NCBI GenBank assembly: GCA_934457145.1
Contig: CAKSHP010000029.1
Span: 1 to 23,582 of the forward strand
Length of the DNA: 23,582 nucleotides
From: an uncultured Clostridia bacterium
Lineage (GTDB): Bacteria > Bacillota > Clostridia > UBA1381 > UMGS1253
Direction of reading: 5' to 3'
The position numbers were made by a program, and so were the translations under genes. This document shows positions 5,313-14,238 of the stretch, in pieces. The notes beneath the pieces were generated by a model, which was given only the letters and a program-made list of their open reading frames with translations, searched no databases and was not told where the DNA came from. Every line of letters begins with the position of its first letter. The first letter of the stretch is position 1.

Positions 5313-6479
5313 CAAACTTTTAAGATAGGTTGGATCAGTCTGATCGTCAGTAATCATTTTTACCGGATTAGTGGTAGTGAAGTAAAATTGCATGGTTCTT
5401 TCTCCACCGTCAAAGGTGAGTTGCATGGAGCTGTGATAATAATTGTTATTCGGATCACTCGTGATAGTATAAGTTCCGGCTTCGGTTGTAGTGCCGTTTG
5501 TAAAGGAATATGTGCCGTCTGCGGAAAAGGTATAGCTCCAATAAATGCTATCTGCGGTCGGCCATTCGTCAAAGGTTCCTTTCCATGTGCCTACAATCAT
5601 ATCTTTTACATAAGCGTCCAGTTCCCTGGCATATTCGGAAACATCGGGATTTCTTTCAGAACTTATAACGCGATCGGTGATTGTGTTGTCTGTATTGTTG
5701 TTTATAGATTGATTATAATTGTATGGATAAATTCCATAAACAGCTTTATATCTTTCAGCGCGTTCTTGCACAGAAAGAGTGCCTTTTGTGTAAGTCGGAG
5801 CATATTCAATTCCGGTGCAATAGAATGTCATAACGCCATCGCTGCTTTCAGTCAGCGTATAGGGGTAATTCGCTGCGGCTTCGCTCTTGACGATCTTGAT
5901 TAGTTTATCAGAAATAATCTCGTACTCGTGATATAGCGTTTCTTCCGGCAAAACGTTTGTTGCTGCTGTATGGACGGTAATTCCGGTTTCTGTGAAAGTA
6001 CAAGTAGTTGCTCCGTCAAGACTTGTCCATTCACCCAGTAGCTTATTAACCGTGTTTGGAATGATATTCGCTTCATCTTCTGCGGCCTGAGCTGCCGCTG
6101 CGGTTAGGGCGGCTTTTGCGGCTTCCTCGGTCTGATAATAGGTATATTTCCCGGCCAAGGTATAGCTGCCGTCCTGGGCCTGATTGATCGTAAGCGTGGT
6201 TGTTCCGTCCTGTGCGCTTTGCAGGGTTACAGTGTTTCCGGAAACGCTATATGTGCCAGCAAAAGAAAGCCACGGATTGCCGCCGTTCCACTCTGCAAAA
6301 GAGTAATTACCCTCTTTGCCAAAGGTGACGCTATCCGGCTTATCGCTGTACCATGTGCCAACAATGCTTATGGCTGGATTACTATTCTTATGTAGTACAG
6401 CGACCACGATCGCAGCGGCCAATACAAGAACACCGACAAGAGCAACGATAACAATAAACTTCTTTGAAATAGGCTTCAT
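5307..6479 (-). CDS. Membrane-anchored protein with lipocalin-like beta repeats
   Basis: This 390-residue protein is one I cannot assign to a known function. Residues about 8-29 (FIVIVALVGVLVLAAAIVVAVL) are a signal anchor after a basic start, so the rest should face outward. The exterior has three similar beta-rich modules, starting near residues 39 (IVGTWYSDKPDSVTFGKEGNYSF), 147 (LLGEWTSLDGATTCTFTETG) and 296 (IVGTWKGTFDEWP...SADGTYSF). Each has the GTW...F...G.Y.. pattern of lipocalin-like or DUF5640-type repeats. An Ala/Glu helix (about 117-137) and an Asn-rich linker (NYNQSINNNTDNTITD) separate them. It lies 11 bp after topB and has a GAGG site. Many Tn1549 relatives place a different membrane protein near topB, so this may be an exchangeable surface cargo. 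Confidence 0.75.
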   Translation of the reverse strand: MKPISKKFIVIVALVGVLVLAAAIVVAVLHKNSNPAISIVGTWYSDKPDSVTFGKEGNYSFAEWNGGNPWLSFAGTYSVSGNTVTLQSAQDGTTTLTINQAQDGSYTLAGKYTYYQTEEAAKAALTAAAAQAAEDEANIIPNTVNKLLGEWTSLDGATTCTFTETGITVHTAATNVLPEETLYHEYEIISDKLIKIVKSEAAANYPYTLTESSDGVMTFYCTGIEYAPTYTKGTLSVQERAERYKAVYGIYPYNYNQSINNNTDNTITDRVISSERNPDVSEYARELDAYVKDMIVGTWKGTFDEWPTADSIYWSYTFSADGTYSFTNGTTTEAGTYTITSDPNNNYYHSSMQLTFDGGERTMQFYFTTTNPVKMITDDQTDPTYLKSLV

Positions 6480-6490
6480 TAAAAATTACC

Positions 6491-8593
6491 TCACTTTCTC
6501 GGCGGGAAATCAAATCCCACAGTTTTATCTTCTTTCAGAACAAGGTTTGCGTCAAAAGGCTTTCCGGCTTTGCTTGTAAATCCCTTGATAAGATCAGTTT
6601 TCCCCTTTGCCAGTAGCTTTACAGCTTGTGCCTTTGAAATAGCTTTGCTGGCCGTTGTTTTCCAAATCACAAAGCCGCAGCCACCCTTTCCGCTTTCACA
6701 AGAAAAGCTCTTTTGGTACTCAAGAACCTTTTTACCACATTTTGGGCAAATGCCTATACTCTCTCTCTCGCTCTGAAAAACGCCGGTGCTTTGCTCCGGC
6801 GAATACAATGCCTTTGTGTCCATTACAAAGGAACGGATAAAACCGCTGATTTCTTCCATGAAAGCAGCCGGGTTTTCTTCCCCTCGCTGGATCGCGGCAA
6901 GCTGCTTTTCCCATTCTGCGGTTAGCTCCGGCTCCTTGATTTTGTCGGTGACAAGATCAATAAAAGTATATGCCGTTTCAGTCGGGAGCAGCTTTTTGCC
7001 GTTTCTCACGATATATCCGGTTTTAACAATGTTCTCAATGATACCGGCTCTTGTTGCCGGAGTTCCAAGCCCGCTATCTTTCATAGCGTCTTTCAGTTCT
7101 TCATCAACTATGCTTTTCCCGGCAGTTTCCATAGCTTTGAGCAAAGTATCTTCGGTATAGGACGGCTGCGGTTTTGTTTTCTTTGGTTCTGCTTTCACTT
7201 CGAACGCGGTAAAGGTGTTCCCATCGCTCATGGGCGGCAGCACCGCGTTTTCCGGAGTGTCCGGAGCGTCCTCTTTTTCTTCCTGTGCTTTTACGGCTTT
7301 TTTTACCTGATCGTCAATCTGCTTAAAGCCAAGGTCAATTTCTTCTCTGCCGGTGGCCGTGAAAGGTTCTCCCTCAATATCCAAGACCACTTTAGTAGCG
7401 GTGTAGGTGTGCGGCGCATAAACAGCGGACAAAAGACGGTAGGACACCAAAAGCAGAATATTTCTCTCTCCGGTCGGCAGGTTATCCAGTTTTTCTTTCG
7501 TAACGCCGGAAGTGGGCAATACGGCATGATGATCGCTTACTTTTTTATCATTGATGATTTGTGCCATAGTTACATTTTCAGTACTATAATTGCTTGCAAC
7601 TTCCGTACTGATAATGCCGGTGGCAAGGATTGTATCAATCAGGCTCCGGGTAGATTGCTCCTGATCTGCTGTAATATAACGGCTGTCAGTTCGAGGATAA
7701 GTAGCCAGCTTATTATCATAGAGCTTTTGCAGATAATCAAGGGTTTGCTGCGCCGAATATCCAAGCAGCCGGTTAGCGTCCCGCTGTAAGGTTGTCAGAT
7801 CATATAGAGCAGCGGGTTTCTCTCGTTTTTCCTCTTTTTCAGCTTTAGATACATAGGCTTCTTTTCCGGAGCATTTTTCTACAATCTGCTGTGCTTTTGC
7901 CTGATCGTCAGCTCTGCTATACGCCTTAAAAGAACCACAATTTGCGGTGAGCGTAAAATAAGTTTGCGGGACAAAGTTTTCTATACTGCGCTGCCGGTTC
8001 ACAATAAGGTTGATTGTCGGTGTCTGCACACGGCCACAAGTCAGCGTTTTGTTATACATCTTTGAGTAGAGCCGGGTAAGATTGATCCCGACAAGCCAAT
8101 CTGCCCGCTGGCGGCACAAGGCAGCTTCATAGAGATTATCGTATGCGCTACCGGGCTTCATACCGGCCAAGCCTTCTTTGATACTTTTTTCTTCCATGCT
8201 GCTGATCCATAACCGCTTGAATGGTTTTTTACACCCAGCTTGATTATACACCAGTCGAAAAATCAATTCACCCTCTCGCCCGGCATCGGTAGCTTCTACC
8301 AGCTCCGACACATCGGCGCGGCTCATAAGTTCTTTCAGAACTGCGTATTGATCCGCAGTAGCACTTGATACTTCGGTAATGTAGTTTTCGGGAATGATAG
8401 GCAGCGTGTCCAAGCTCCACTTTTCCAAGCCCTCACCGTATGCGCTCGGTTTGGCCAGCTCAATTAAGTGGCCAACACACCACGATACAATATAATCATT
8501 TCCGGACAGATACCCTTTCCCTCTTGTTGTTGCGCCAACTACCTTTGCGATTTCACCAGCCACAGAGGGCTTTTCTGCAATAATAAGAATCAA
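6491..8593 (-). CDS. topB: DNA topoisomerase III (type IA)
   Basis: This 700-residue type IA topoisomerase passes single DNA strands and is a standard member of Tn1549-type transfer operons. The TOPRIM domain is at the N-terminus (MILIIAEKPSVAGEIAKVVG, with the catalytic Glu in AEKPS) and includes ATDAGREGELIF at about 101-112. The catalytic tyrosine is Tyr299 in YPRTDSRY. A Cys4 zinc ribbon lies near the C-terminus (ICPKCGKK...SCESGKGGCGF). The length is normal for plasmid and ICE TopB. The start codon is TTG at 8593 with AGGAG 7 nt upstream; no ATG in frame precedes it. It sits between DUF4315 and the lipocalin-like gene. It probably relaxes DNA during transfer or resolves replication intermediates. 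Confidence 0.95.
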   Translation of the reverse strand: MILIIAEKPSVAGEIAKVVGATTRGKGYLSGNDYIVSWCVGHLIELAKPSAYGEGLEKWSLDTLPIIPENYITEVSSATADQYAVLKELMSRADVSELVEATDAGREGELIFRLVYNQAGCKKPFKRLWISSMEEKSIKEGLAGMKPGSAYDNLYEAALCRQRADWLVGINLTRLYSKMYNKTLTCGRVQTPTINLIVNRQRSIENFVPQTYFTLTANCGSFKAYSRADDQAKAQQIVEKCSGKEAYVSKAEKEEKREKPAALYDLTTLQRDANRLLGYSAQQTLDYLQKLYDNKLATYPRTDSRYITADQEQSTRSLIDTILATGIISTEVASNYSTENVTMAQIINDKKVSDHHAVLPTSGVTKEKLDNLPTGERNILLLVSYRLLSAVYAPHTYTATKVVLDIEGEPFTATGREEIDLGFKQIDDQVKKAVKAQEEKEDAPDTPENAVLPPMSDGNTFTAFEVKAEPKKTKPQPSYTEDTLLKAMETAGKSIVDEELKDAMKDSGLGTPATRAGIIENIVKTGYIVRNGKKLLPTETAYTFIDLVTDKIKEPELTAEWEKQLAAIQRGEENPAAFMEEISGFIRSFVMDTKALYSPEQSTGVFQSERESIGICPKCGKKVLEYQKSFSCESGKGGCGFVIWKTTASKAISKAQAVKLLAKGKTDLIKGFTSKAGKPFDANLVLKEDKTVGFDFPPRK

Positions 8594-8622
8594 TGAACGG
8601 CTCCTTTCTGATTAAAAATCAA

Positions 8623-8856
8623 TCACTCATTTGCGCTGCCAGGCGTTTGCATGGGAGTGGATTTCATGTTTTTAAGCAGCTCCTTGACCTGATCCAGCGG
8701 CATATCAATTTCTTTCAGCATGGCTTTAACTTCCAAACTTTCCAGCGTGTCAAGCTCACGGCGATATTTGCTGATTTTGTCTTGCTCTTTGCCGATCCGC
8801 TCTTGTGCTGCGGCGATCTTCGCCTTTTTTTCTTCGATTTTTTCAGAGATTGTCAT
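8623..8856 (-). CDS. DUF4315-like small coiled-coil protein
   Basis: This 77-residue charged protein resembles DUF4315, a small protein found next to topB in Tn1549/CTn-type conjugation operons. Residues 1-45 (TISEKIEEKKAKIAAAQERI...KYRRELDTLE) form a clear heptad coiled coil. A second helix contains MLKEIDMPLDQVKELLKNMK. I chose the ATG at 8856 for the AGGAAG site upstream. A longer frame back to 8949 would overlap the M23 gene and add an unlikely leader. It starts 19 bp after the M23 stop. The function is unknown; a scaffold role in the transfer apparatus is inference from context. Confidence 0.8.
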   Translation of the reverse strand: MTISEKIEEKKAKIAAAQERIGKEQDKISKYRRELDTLESLEVKAMLKEIDMPLDQVKELLKNMKSTPMQTPGSANE

Positions 8857-8875
8857 AGGGTGTACTTCCTTTCTT

Positions 8876-11236
8876 TTATGGCGTTGGTTTTTCGCACTCT
8901 GTAAAGATAAGAGGATTAAGATTGCGATTGTCTTTATCGTGATATTCAAGGTGCAGGTGGTTCCCGGTGCTTGCTCCGGTGGTTCCTACATAACCGATCA
9001 CATCACCCGGATTAACCGTCTGCCCATTCGCTACCGCAAAGCCGCTCATGTGGCCGTAAAGGGTATAAGATCCGTCCGCTGCAACTACTTTGATATAATT
9101 ACCCCAACCGGAAGCGTCGCTGCCGGTTACAATCGTTCCGGCATTGCAAGCGTTGATTGGCGTTCCACCCGGCATGGCAATATCAAGGCCGAGGTGCTGC
9201 TTTAGTTCCCCGCTTATCGGGTGTATACGCCAGCCCCAGCGAGAAGAAACTCCCACAGACCAATCCACACCAATAAAGGGACTTGAAAGTTGTTGCCTAA
9301 AGGTGTAAACACCGACTTCTTGCAGCGCGTCATATTGCTGCTGCTGATCCGGGGCAAGTAGCGTGTTTTTATTGGCTTCGTAATAATCTTCCCAAGTTTT
9401 TGTTGTAAGGTATATATCCATGTGATAGACATATTCCGTCCAAGTGTCCGTTGTTGTTTCACCGGTTACTGGATCGGTTGAGGTGCTTTCGTGCTCTATT
9501 TCTTCCGTCCACCTGATTTTTTCTACCTGATGAAGTTGTGCATGGATTGTTTCAAGCTCACCTTTTACCGTAGTGCCAAAAAGACCGGCTATGATCCCGC
9601 TGAAAGCATAATCTTCATAGCGGCTATCCAAATAAGAAAGGATAAGATCGGCGTTGGTATAAACTGAAATACTGTCTTTTGATACTTCCACTCCGTTCAT
9701 GTAATATCGGTATTCATCAATCGGCGGTATATGGAGCCGGGTATCTTCGTTGACAATATCATCTTCCATACGAGCGTCCAGCTCTGTAATATAAAGATAA
9801 GTCTGTGAAACCTCGTAATCTTCACTTTTGAGCGAAAGGGACGTTATCACACCAACAACAGAGGAAACCACCGCAATTATACCGGCCACTACAACAGCGG
9901 CTATGGCAGTAATACCAGCCGCTTTCAAAACAACCGGATTTGCCAAAACTTTTTTTCCGGCCGCAAATACCGCTTTACCCCCGGCCTTTATTTTCTTTGC
10001 GGCGTTTTTTGCCGTTTTTACTGTCCTCTTTATGCCGCGCCCGGTGGCCTGCGCCATTTTCAAAGTGCGTTTTGTTCCAACGATTAAATCTTTTGGCTTT
10101 GTAATTGCCTGCATACCGAGATCGTCAGAACCATGGAAATCCTCAACGGCTTTAACAGCTCCGGTTTTTATAATGCTGCCTATGGAGCCAGCCGATCCGG
10201 TAAGGCTTTGCTTTGCACGGTCGGTAAGTAATTTTTTTGCTGCGGAACCGGTCAAAACACCAGCAGCCACATCATTAGAAAGTTTCCGGCCATACTTTGC
10301 AAACCGAATAGCACCACGGCCAGCAGCAAAGCCGCCTTTCACTGCATATTTCCCGGCTTTATAGCCATACTTTGTGGCTTGTCCCTTTGCACGGTCGGTA
10401 ATATCTCCGTCTTTGCCGCCTTGTCCTACGGCGGCTTCAACTTCTCTGCCAATAATGCCAGCAGCCGTTTTTAAGATACCTTTTTTCTCTCCCGGTTCCG
10501 GCACTCCCCATGTTTTATCCGCAAAGGCGGCGGCTTCGGACGCTTTTAATCCGCTCTTTATGCTGTCGGCAACTGATCCGCTTACAGAGCTTGCGAAAGC
10601 CCCTCTATCGTCAGTCTTAAATACACCCGCTGAGCCGGCAATAGCAGCGGCTCCGGCAGCCCCACCAAAAACGCGGGCTTCTCCCGGCTCTTTCTCAACT
10701 GATCCATACCTCGCTTCTTTTTGCGGTTGCTCTACATCGTTTATATGGCTGAACCGTTCCGCTGTGCTGTGCATTGGTGCTGATGAAGCACCCGGAGCCG
10801 GGGAAGCTGCCTTTTCTGCTCCTGTTCCGTAATGGTAATCTCGAAAGCCGAGTTGATCTCTTTTTTTCTCTTTATCAAGGTCAATGTCACCATCAAACCG
10901 GACTGTATCAAGCGTTTCTTCATGGCGGCGGCTTTCCTCTTGTCTATGATAAGAGGTATAGCCGCCGCGGTGCTGAGGCTCTACGCTTCCTGTGTCTCGA
11001 TGATATACCGGGCTTTGTGGAGAGCTGCCCCGGACGGGGCGGCTCTCCGGTGCTCCCGCGCTGTAATACGGCTGCTGCGGGGTATCAAGATAGCCTTGCT
11101 GTCGGATCACATCACGCTGGGTGCTGGTTTCGAGATCGTCGCGGACGGTATCACGGTGCAGTTGGCTCCTGTCTGATGAAAACACAGTATCTTCTTTATC
11201 TTCCGGAGAAAGATACTTGCCATATTTATCACTCAT
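8876..11236 (-). CDS. M23 (LytM) peptidoglycan endopeptidase of the conjugation apparatus
   Basis: This 786-residue transfer protein should cut the cell wall for the conjugation channel. The C-terminal domain (about 655-780) is an M23 zinc endopeptidase: HLGLDIAMPGGTPI supplies the first His and Asp (about 681-685), and YGHMS and HLHLEYH supply the other ligands (about 727 and 760-764). A single hydrophobic segment (about 434-468, NPVVLKAAGITAIAAVVVAG) anchors it, with the enzyme outside. The long cytoplasmic N-terminus is Ala/Gly/Lys-rich and holds the RRHEETLDTVRFDGDIDLD module (about 103-133), also seen in the ArdC-type protein. The region between membrane and enzyme is variable. Related CTn proteins often carry NlpC/P60 domains instead. 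AGAGGGGG lies 7 nt before the ATG. Confidence 0.9.
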   Translation of the reverse strand: MSDKYGKYLSPEDKEDTVFSSDRSQLHRDTVRDDLETSTQRDVIRQQGYLDTPQQPYYSAGAPESRPVRGSSPQSPVYHRDTGSVEPQHRGGYTSYHRQEESRRHEETLDTVRFDGDIDLDKEKKRDQLGFRDYHYGTGAEKAASPAPGASSAPMHSTAERFSHINDVEQPQKEARYGSVEKEPGEARVFGGAAGAAAIAGSAGVFKTDDRGAFASSVSGSVADSIKSGLKASEAAAFADKTWGVPEPGEKKGILKTAAGIIGREVEAAVGQGGKDGDITDRAKGQATKYGYKAGKYAVKGGFAAGRGAIRFAKYGRKLSNDVAAGVLTGSAAKKLLTDRAKQSLTGSAGSIGSIIKTGAVKAVEDFHGSDDLGMQAITKPKDLIVGTKRTLKMAQATGRGIKRTVKTAKNAAKKIKAGGKAVFAAGKKVLANPVVLKAAGITAIAAVVVAGIIAVVSSVVGVITSLSLKSEDYEVSQTYLYITELDARMEDDIVNEDTRLHIPPIDEYRYYMNGVEVSKDSISVYTNADLILSYLDSRYEDYAFSGIIAGLFGTTVKGELETIHAQLHQVEKIRWTEEIEHESTSTDPVTGETTTDTWTEYVYHMDIYLTTKTWEDYYEANKNTLLAPDQQQQYDALQEVGVYTFRQQLSSPFIGVDWSVGVSSRWGWRIHPISGELKQHLGLDIAMPGGTPINACNAGTIVTGSDASGWGNYIKVVAADGSYTLYGHMSGFAVANGQTVNPGDVIGYVGTTGASTGNHLHLEYHDKDNRNLNPLIFTECEKPTP
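10838..10940. repeat. 103-bp repeated coding module (copy in M23 gene)
   Basis: This is the partner of 3072-3174. Both copies are on the same strand and in the same reading frame, one near the N-terminus of its protein and the other near the C-terminus. Confidence 0.85.
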
Positions 11237-11257
11237 AAACCGTCCCCCTCTCGCAAC

Positions 11258-13855
11258 TTATACGGTAGCCGCAGCGGCTTCTTCCTCTGCGGGTTCCTTT
11301 TGTAAAGTGTCCTTTTTAATGTCCCCGACTTCCTCAATTTTTGTTGTCATCATGCGGTATAGGTCGGTATCGGTCGGGAACCGATCAATGAAAGGAACAA
11401 TGGATTTACCGGCAAACAGCAAGCCGTGTCCGGGTTCCGAGCTTGTGACAAAGGAAAGCTGCTTGTTGCTGATATTAAGCAGCCCGGCAAGCTCCATGCG
11501 GTCGCTTGTGGCTTGATTTAACATCATAATAAAATCGCTGTTGGAAAGCATACGCCGGGCAAGATCAGACAACAGCAGTGTTTCTACATTTTGGGTAATT
11601 CCGGTAGGAACAGCTCCCCATTTACGGCTACGGCTCCAAAGTTCAAAGAAATAGTTTGCGCTGTATTCGTTACTGAAAAGGAGTTGGATTTCATCAATAT
11701 AAATCCATGTTCGCTTGCCGATCGCGCGGTTTTGAGTAATGCGGTTCCAAATCTGATCGAGGACAACGATCATACCGAAAGTACGGAGCTGCTTTCCGAG
11801 ATCGCGCACATCAAAAACAACAAGTCTTTTCTGTGTGTCTACATTGGTACGGTTTGCAAAAACAGAAAGCGTACCATCAATGTAAAGTTCAAGATCAAGA
11901 GCCAGCCCTTTTGCTTCCGGCTCCGGCTGTGCCAGGATAACCTCATAAAAATCGCGCAGCGTGGGAACCGGGTTCTTTTTGGGATTGGCAAAATAGGGCG
12001 CGTAGCAGATTTTACAGGCACGGCTCACAATGGAACGCTGCCCACCGGTCAATCCCTGTTTGCCGCCTACCAGCAGTTCACAGATTGTCAAAATAAACTC
12101 TGCTTTGAGCTGCAACGGTTCTTCATCATCTGCATAGTCCATGCTACAATCCATCGGATTTATGTAGTTTTTGGAGCCAGCGGAGATATGCACAATTTCT
12201 CCGTCAAAGCCCTGTGCCAGCGGGGTATATTCTCGCTCCGGATCAATAATTAGCACCTCTGCATTTGGATCATTCAGCAAAACATTTATCATTTCGCGCT
12301 TTGCTGCAAAACTCTTTCCGGAACCTGGAGTGCCGAGAATAACACCGTTTGGAGCCTTTAAGCTGTAACGATTGAAGAAGATAAGGTTTCTTGAAAGTGC
12401 ATTAAGACCGTAGTACATACCTCCTTTTTGGTAAAGTTCCATAGTGGTGAAGGGAACAAAGATTGCCGTGGAAGCGGTTGTCAATGTGCGGGACACATTC
12501 ACAAGATTTTTCCCGATCGGAGCAACGCTCATAATTCCCTCGCGCTGCCGGAGAGCAAGCCGATCAATTTTGACATTGTTTTTTCGGGCAGTTGCCATAA
12601 TCTGAAAAGCGTTATCCTGCAAGGTGTCTATATCGTCAGCAAAGGTGTAAACCAGCAAAGTAACCTTAAACATACGCTGATTTTTGTTTTCCAGCAGATC
12701 AAGGAGCTTTGTTGCTTCGTCGTAGCTCCGGCGAGTTTCCATAGGAATAGCAATATCGGCATTACGTCCTTTTTGCACGGCCTGATCCTGTTTGCCGGTA
12801 GCTTCCATTTCCATAAAAGCAATCTGTCGGCGCACAAGTTCAAGAGCCTTTCCCTGTTCCACATTGGTAATGTGCAGCGTGATATTCATATCAATGGGTA
12901 GATCAGACAATTCAGAGATAATCTTGTCTGAAAGCTCTGCCGGAAGATCGCGCAGAAATAGCACCTGCCCATAGTGTTCGCCGGTGTGAGAACCAAAGGA
13001 AAACATATCTTTATCGGTGAAATCAAAGCTGTCCGGCGCAATACAGGCTTTTGTAGTAAGGCTGCTTTCCAAAAGCTGATCGTATGCAAAAGTAAACCTC
13101 TCCCCCGGACGGAAGATCTCGTGGAGCTGCTGCAAGCGGTCAATGCCACTCATGGCTGCCACTTCGCACCCAAGAGCCTTATAATGCCCCATAAGGTCAG
13201 TTTCCAGCCGTGCCAGCGCAGGAATGGCTGTTTCATAGGAAGTGGCAGCAGTTGAGAAAGTAATATACTTTTCTCTTAAAATGCTGTTCTGCCCCTCAAG
13301 GGCTTTTGCAGCAAGCATACCGTTCATTTCCTTGCGGTAGTGATTGAGTTTCGCTTGTCCGTCAATCATTGGCATAAACATGGTTTCCTTAAAGGCTTCC
13401 TTGTCAATACGCCGATTTACAATATTGATTTGCAAGTGTATGGTAGGATCGCAATAATTCAGGGCTTCGCAGTACCGGGTGAAAAGGTCAACTTGTTCAT
13501 CACGCCGGGCAGTCTGATAGTTAATATCAGAAAACTTGAAAGAACGGCTATAAAGGCCATGCTCAATTTGGCAAATACCGTCCTCAAACATCAGATCATA
13601 CTTTATCTGCTGGACGGTGTTTTTCGGCGCGGCGGCTTTCTTTAGCTGCTTTTTCCGCTCTGCGTTTAATTGTTCGGTATTCTTGTCGAGCTGCTTTAAT
13701 CTCGCGGAGTGCTTCCTTGCGCTTTCTCTTGCGGCCTTTTTCTGTGACCGCAAAGACAACGGCTTCTCTAATTTGCCAGGCTTCTTTTCGCTCTTTTCGG
13801 GTGAGCTGCTTCCCTGTCCCGGCACTGCCGGTTTCTTTTTCAAAAATCCAAGCAT
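11258..13855 (-). CDS. virB4: VirB4-type conjugation ATPase
   Basis: This 865-residue ATPase powers the type IV secretion channel on the cytoplasmic side. Walker A is GTPGSGKS (about 508-515) and Walker B is in WIYIDEIQLLFSN. DPEREYTPLA and the GLTGGQRS-type segment match VirB4/TraE proteins of Tn1549 relatives. The N-terminal domain begins at KNTVQQIKYDLMFEDGICQIEHGLYS, the usual family opening. Before it lies a basic, low-complexity stretch of about 75 residues. I chose the ATG at 13855 because AAAGGA lies 9 nt upstream. This start places the first 260 bp inside the 3' end of prgI, in another frame. The two long overlapping tails are odd; see findings. Confidence 0.93.
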   Translation of the reverse strand: MLGFLKKKPAVPGQGSSSPEKSEKKPGKLEKPLSLRSQKKAARESARKHSARLKQLDKNTEQLNAERKKQLKKAAAPKNTVQQIKYDLMFEDGICQIEHGLYSRSFKFSDINYQTARRDEQVDLFTRYCEALNYCDPTIHLQINIVNRRIDKEAFKETMFMPMIDGQAKLNHYRKEMNGMLAAKALEGQNSILREKYITFSTAATSYETAIPALARLETDLMGHYKALGCEVAAMSGIDRLQQLHEIFRPGERFTFAYDQLLESSLTTKACIAPDSFDFTDKDMFSFGSHTGEHYGQVLFLRDLPAELSDKIISELSDLPIDMNITLHITNVEQGKALELVRRQIAFMEMEATGKQDQAVQKGRNADIAIPMETRRSYDEATKLLDLLENKNQRMFKVTLLVYTFADDIDTLQDNAFQIMATARKNNVKIDRLALRQREGIMSVAPIGKNLVNVSRTLTTASTAIFVPFTTMELYQKGGMYYGLNALSRNLIFFNRYSLKAPNGVILGTPGSGKSFAAKREMINVLLNDPNAEVLIIDPEREYTPLAQGFDGEIVHISAGSKNYINPMDCSMDYADDEEPLQLKAEFILTICELLVGGKQGLTGGQRSIVSRACKICYAPYFANPKKNPVPTLRDFYEVILAQPEPEAKGLALDLELYIDGTLSVFANRTNVDTQKRLVVFDVRDLGKQLRTFGMIVVLDQIWNRITQNRAIGKRTWIYIDEIQLLFSNEYSANYFFELWSRSRKWGAVPTGITQNVETLLLSDLARRMLSNSDFIMMLNQATSDRMELAGLLNISNKQLSFVTSSEPGHGLLFAGKSIVPFIDRFPTDTDLYRMMTTKIEEVGDIKKDTLQKEPAEEEAAAATV

Positions 13856-14216
13856 ATTTTGATTTCCTTTCTGCGGTTTCGTCTGCCAGATCAGGCAGAG
13901 CGTCAATAACGAGTTCGTTTTCATAAGATAGCTTGTTCATGCCGGTTTTGTGCCGGATCAGCAACGCTGCATATTTTTCAAATGTCATGCCGTCTTTCTT
14001 GATGAACCCAAAGGCCATAAGAGGCATAGCTTCAGCTATTATGATGTAGCTTGCCGTATCCATTGTTAAACCAAGTACCTTTGTGCAAAGAAAATAAGTA
14101 CCTACGCCTAATACAACGGCAGACGAAAAGCATACTAATTTTCGGAGTGATAAACCGAACATGATTTTTTCTTCATATTCAGTTATTTCTTTTGGAATTG
14201 GAACACTTATTGCCAT
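13596..14216 (-). CDS. prgI: PrgI-family (VirB3-like) inner-membrane protein
   Basis: This 206-residue protein is a PrgI/VirB3-like partner of VirB4. MAISVPIPKEITEYEEKIMFGLSLRKLVCF is the family opening. Two membrane segments follow (about 28-50 and 54-72) with the usual short turn LGLTMDTASY. KKDGMTFEKYAALLIRHK leads into a YENE-containing segment typical of PrgI. Most relatives stop near 120-140 residues. Here a very basic tail (about 135-206, with KGRKRKRKEALREIK and RRAEKAAKESRRAEKHRP) continues while the virB4 gene has already begun in another frame. The ATG at 14216 has AAAGGAG upstream. It lies 22 bp after trbL. The first 130 residues are secure; the function of the tail is unknown. 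Confidence 0.88.
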   Translation of the reverse strand: MAISVPIPKEITEYEEKIMFGLSLRKLVCFSSAVVLGVGTYFLCTKVLGLTMDTASYIIIAEAMPLMAFGFIKKDGMTFEKYAALLIRHKTGMNKLSYENELVIDALPDLADETAERKSKYAWIFEKETGSAGTGKQLTRKERKEAWQIREAVVFAVTEKGRKRKRKEALREIKAARQEYRTIKRRAEKAAKESRRAEKHRPADKV

Positions 14217-14238
14217 GTGTTTTTGCTCCTTTCTTATC

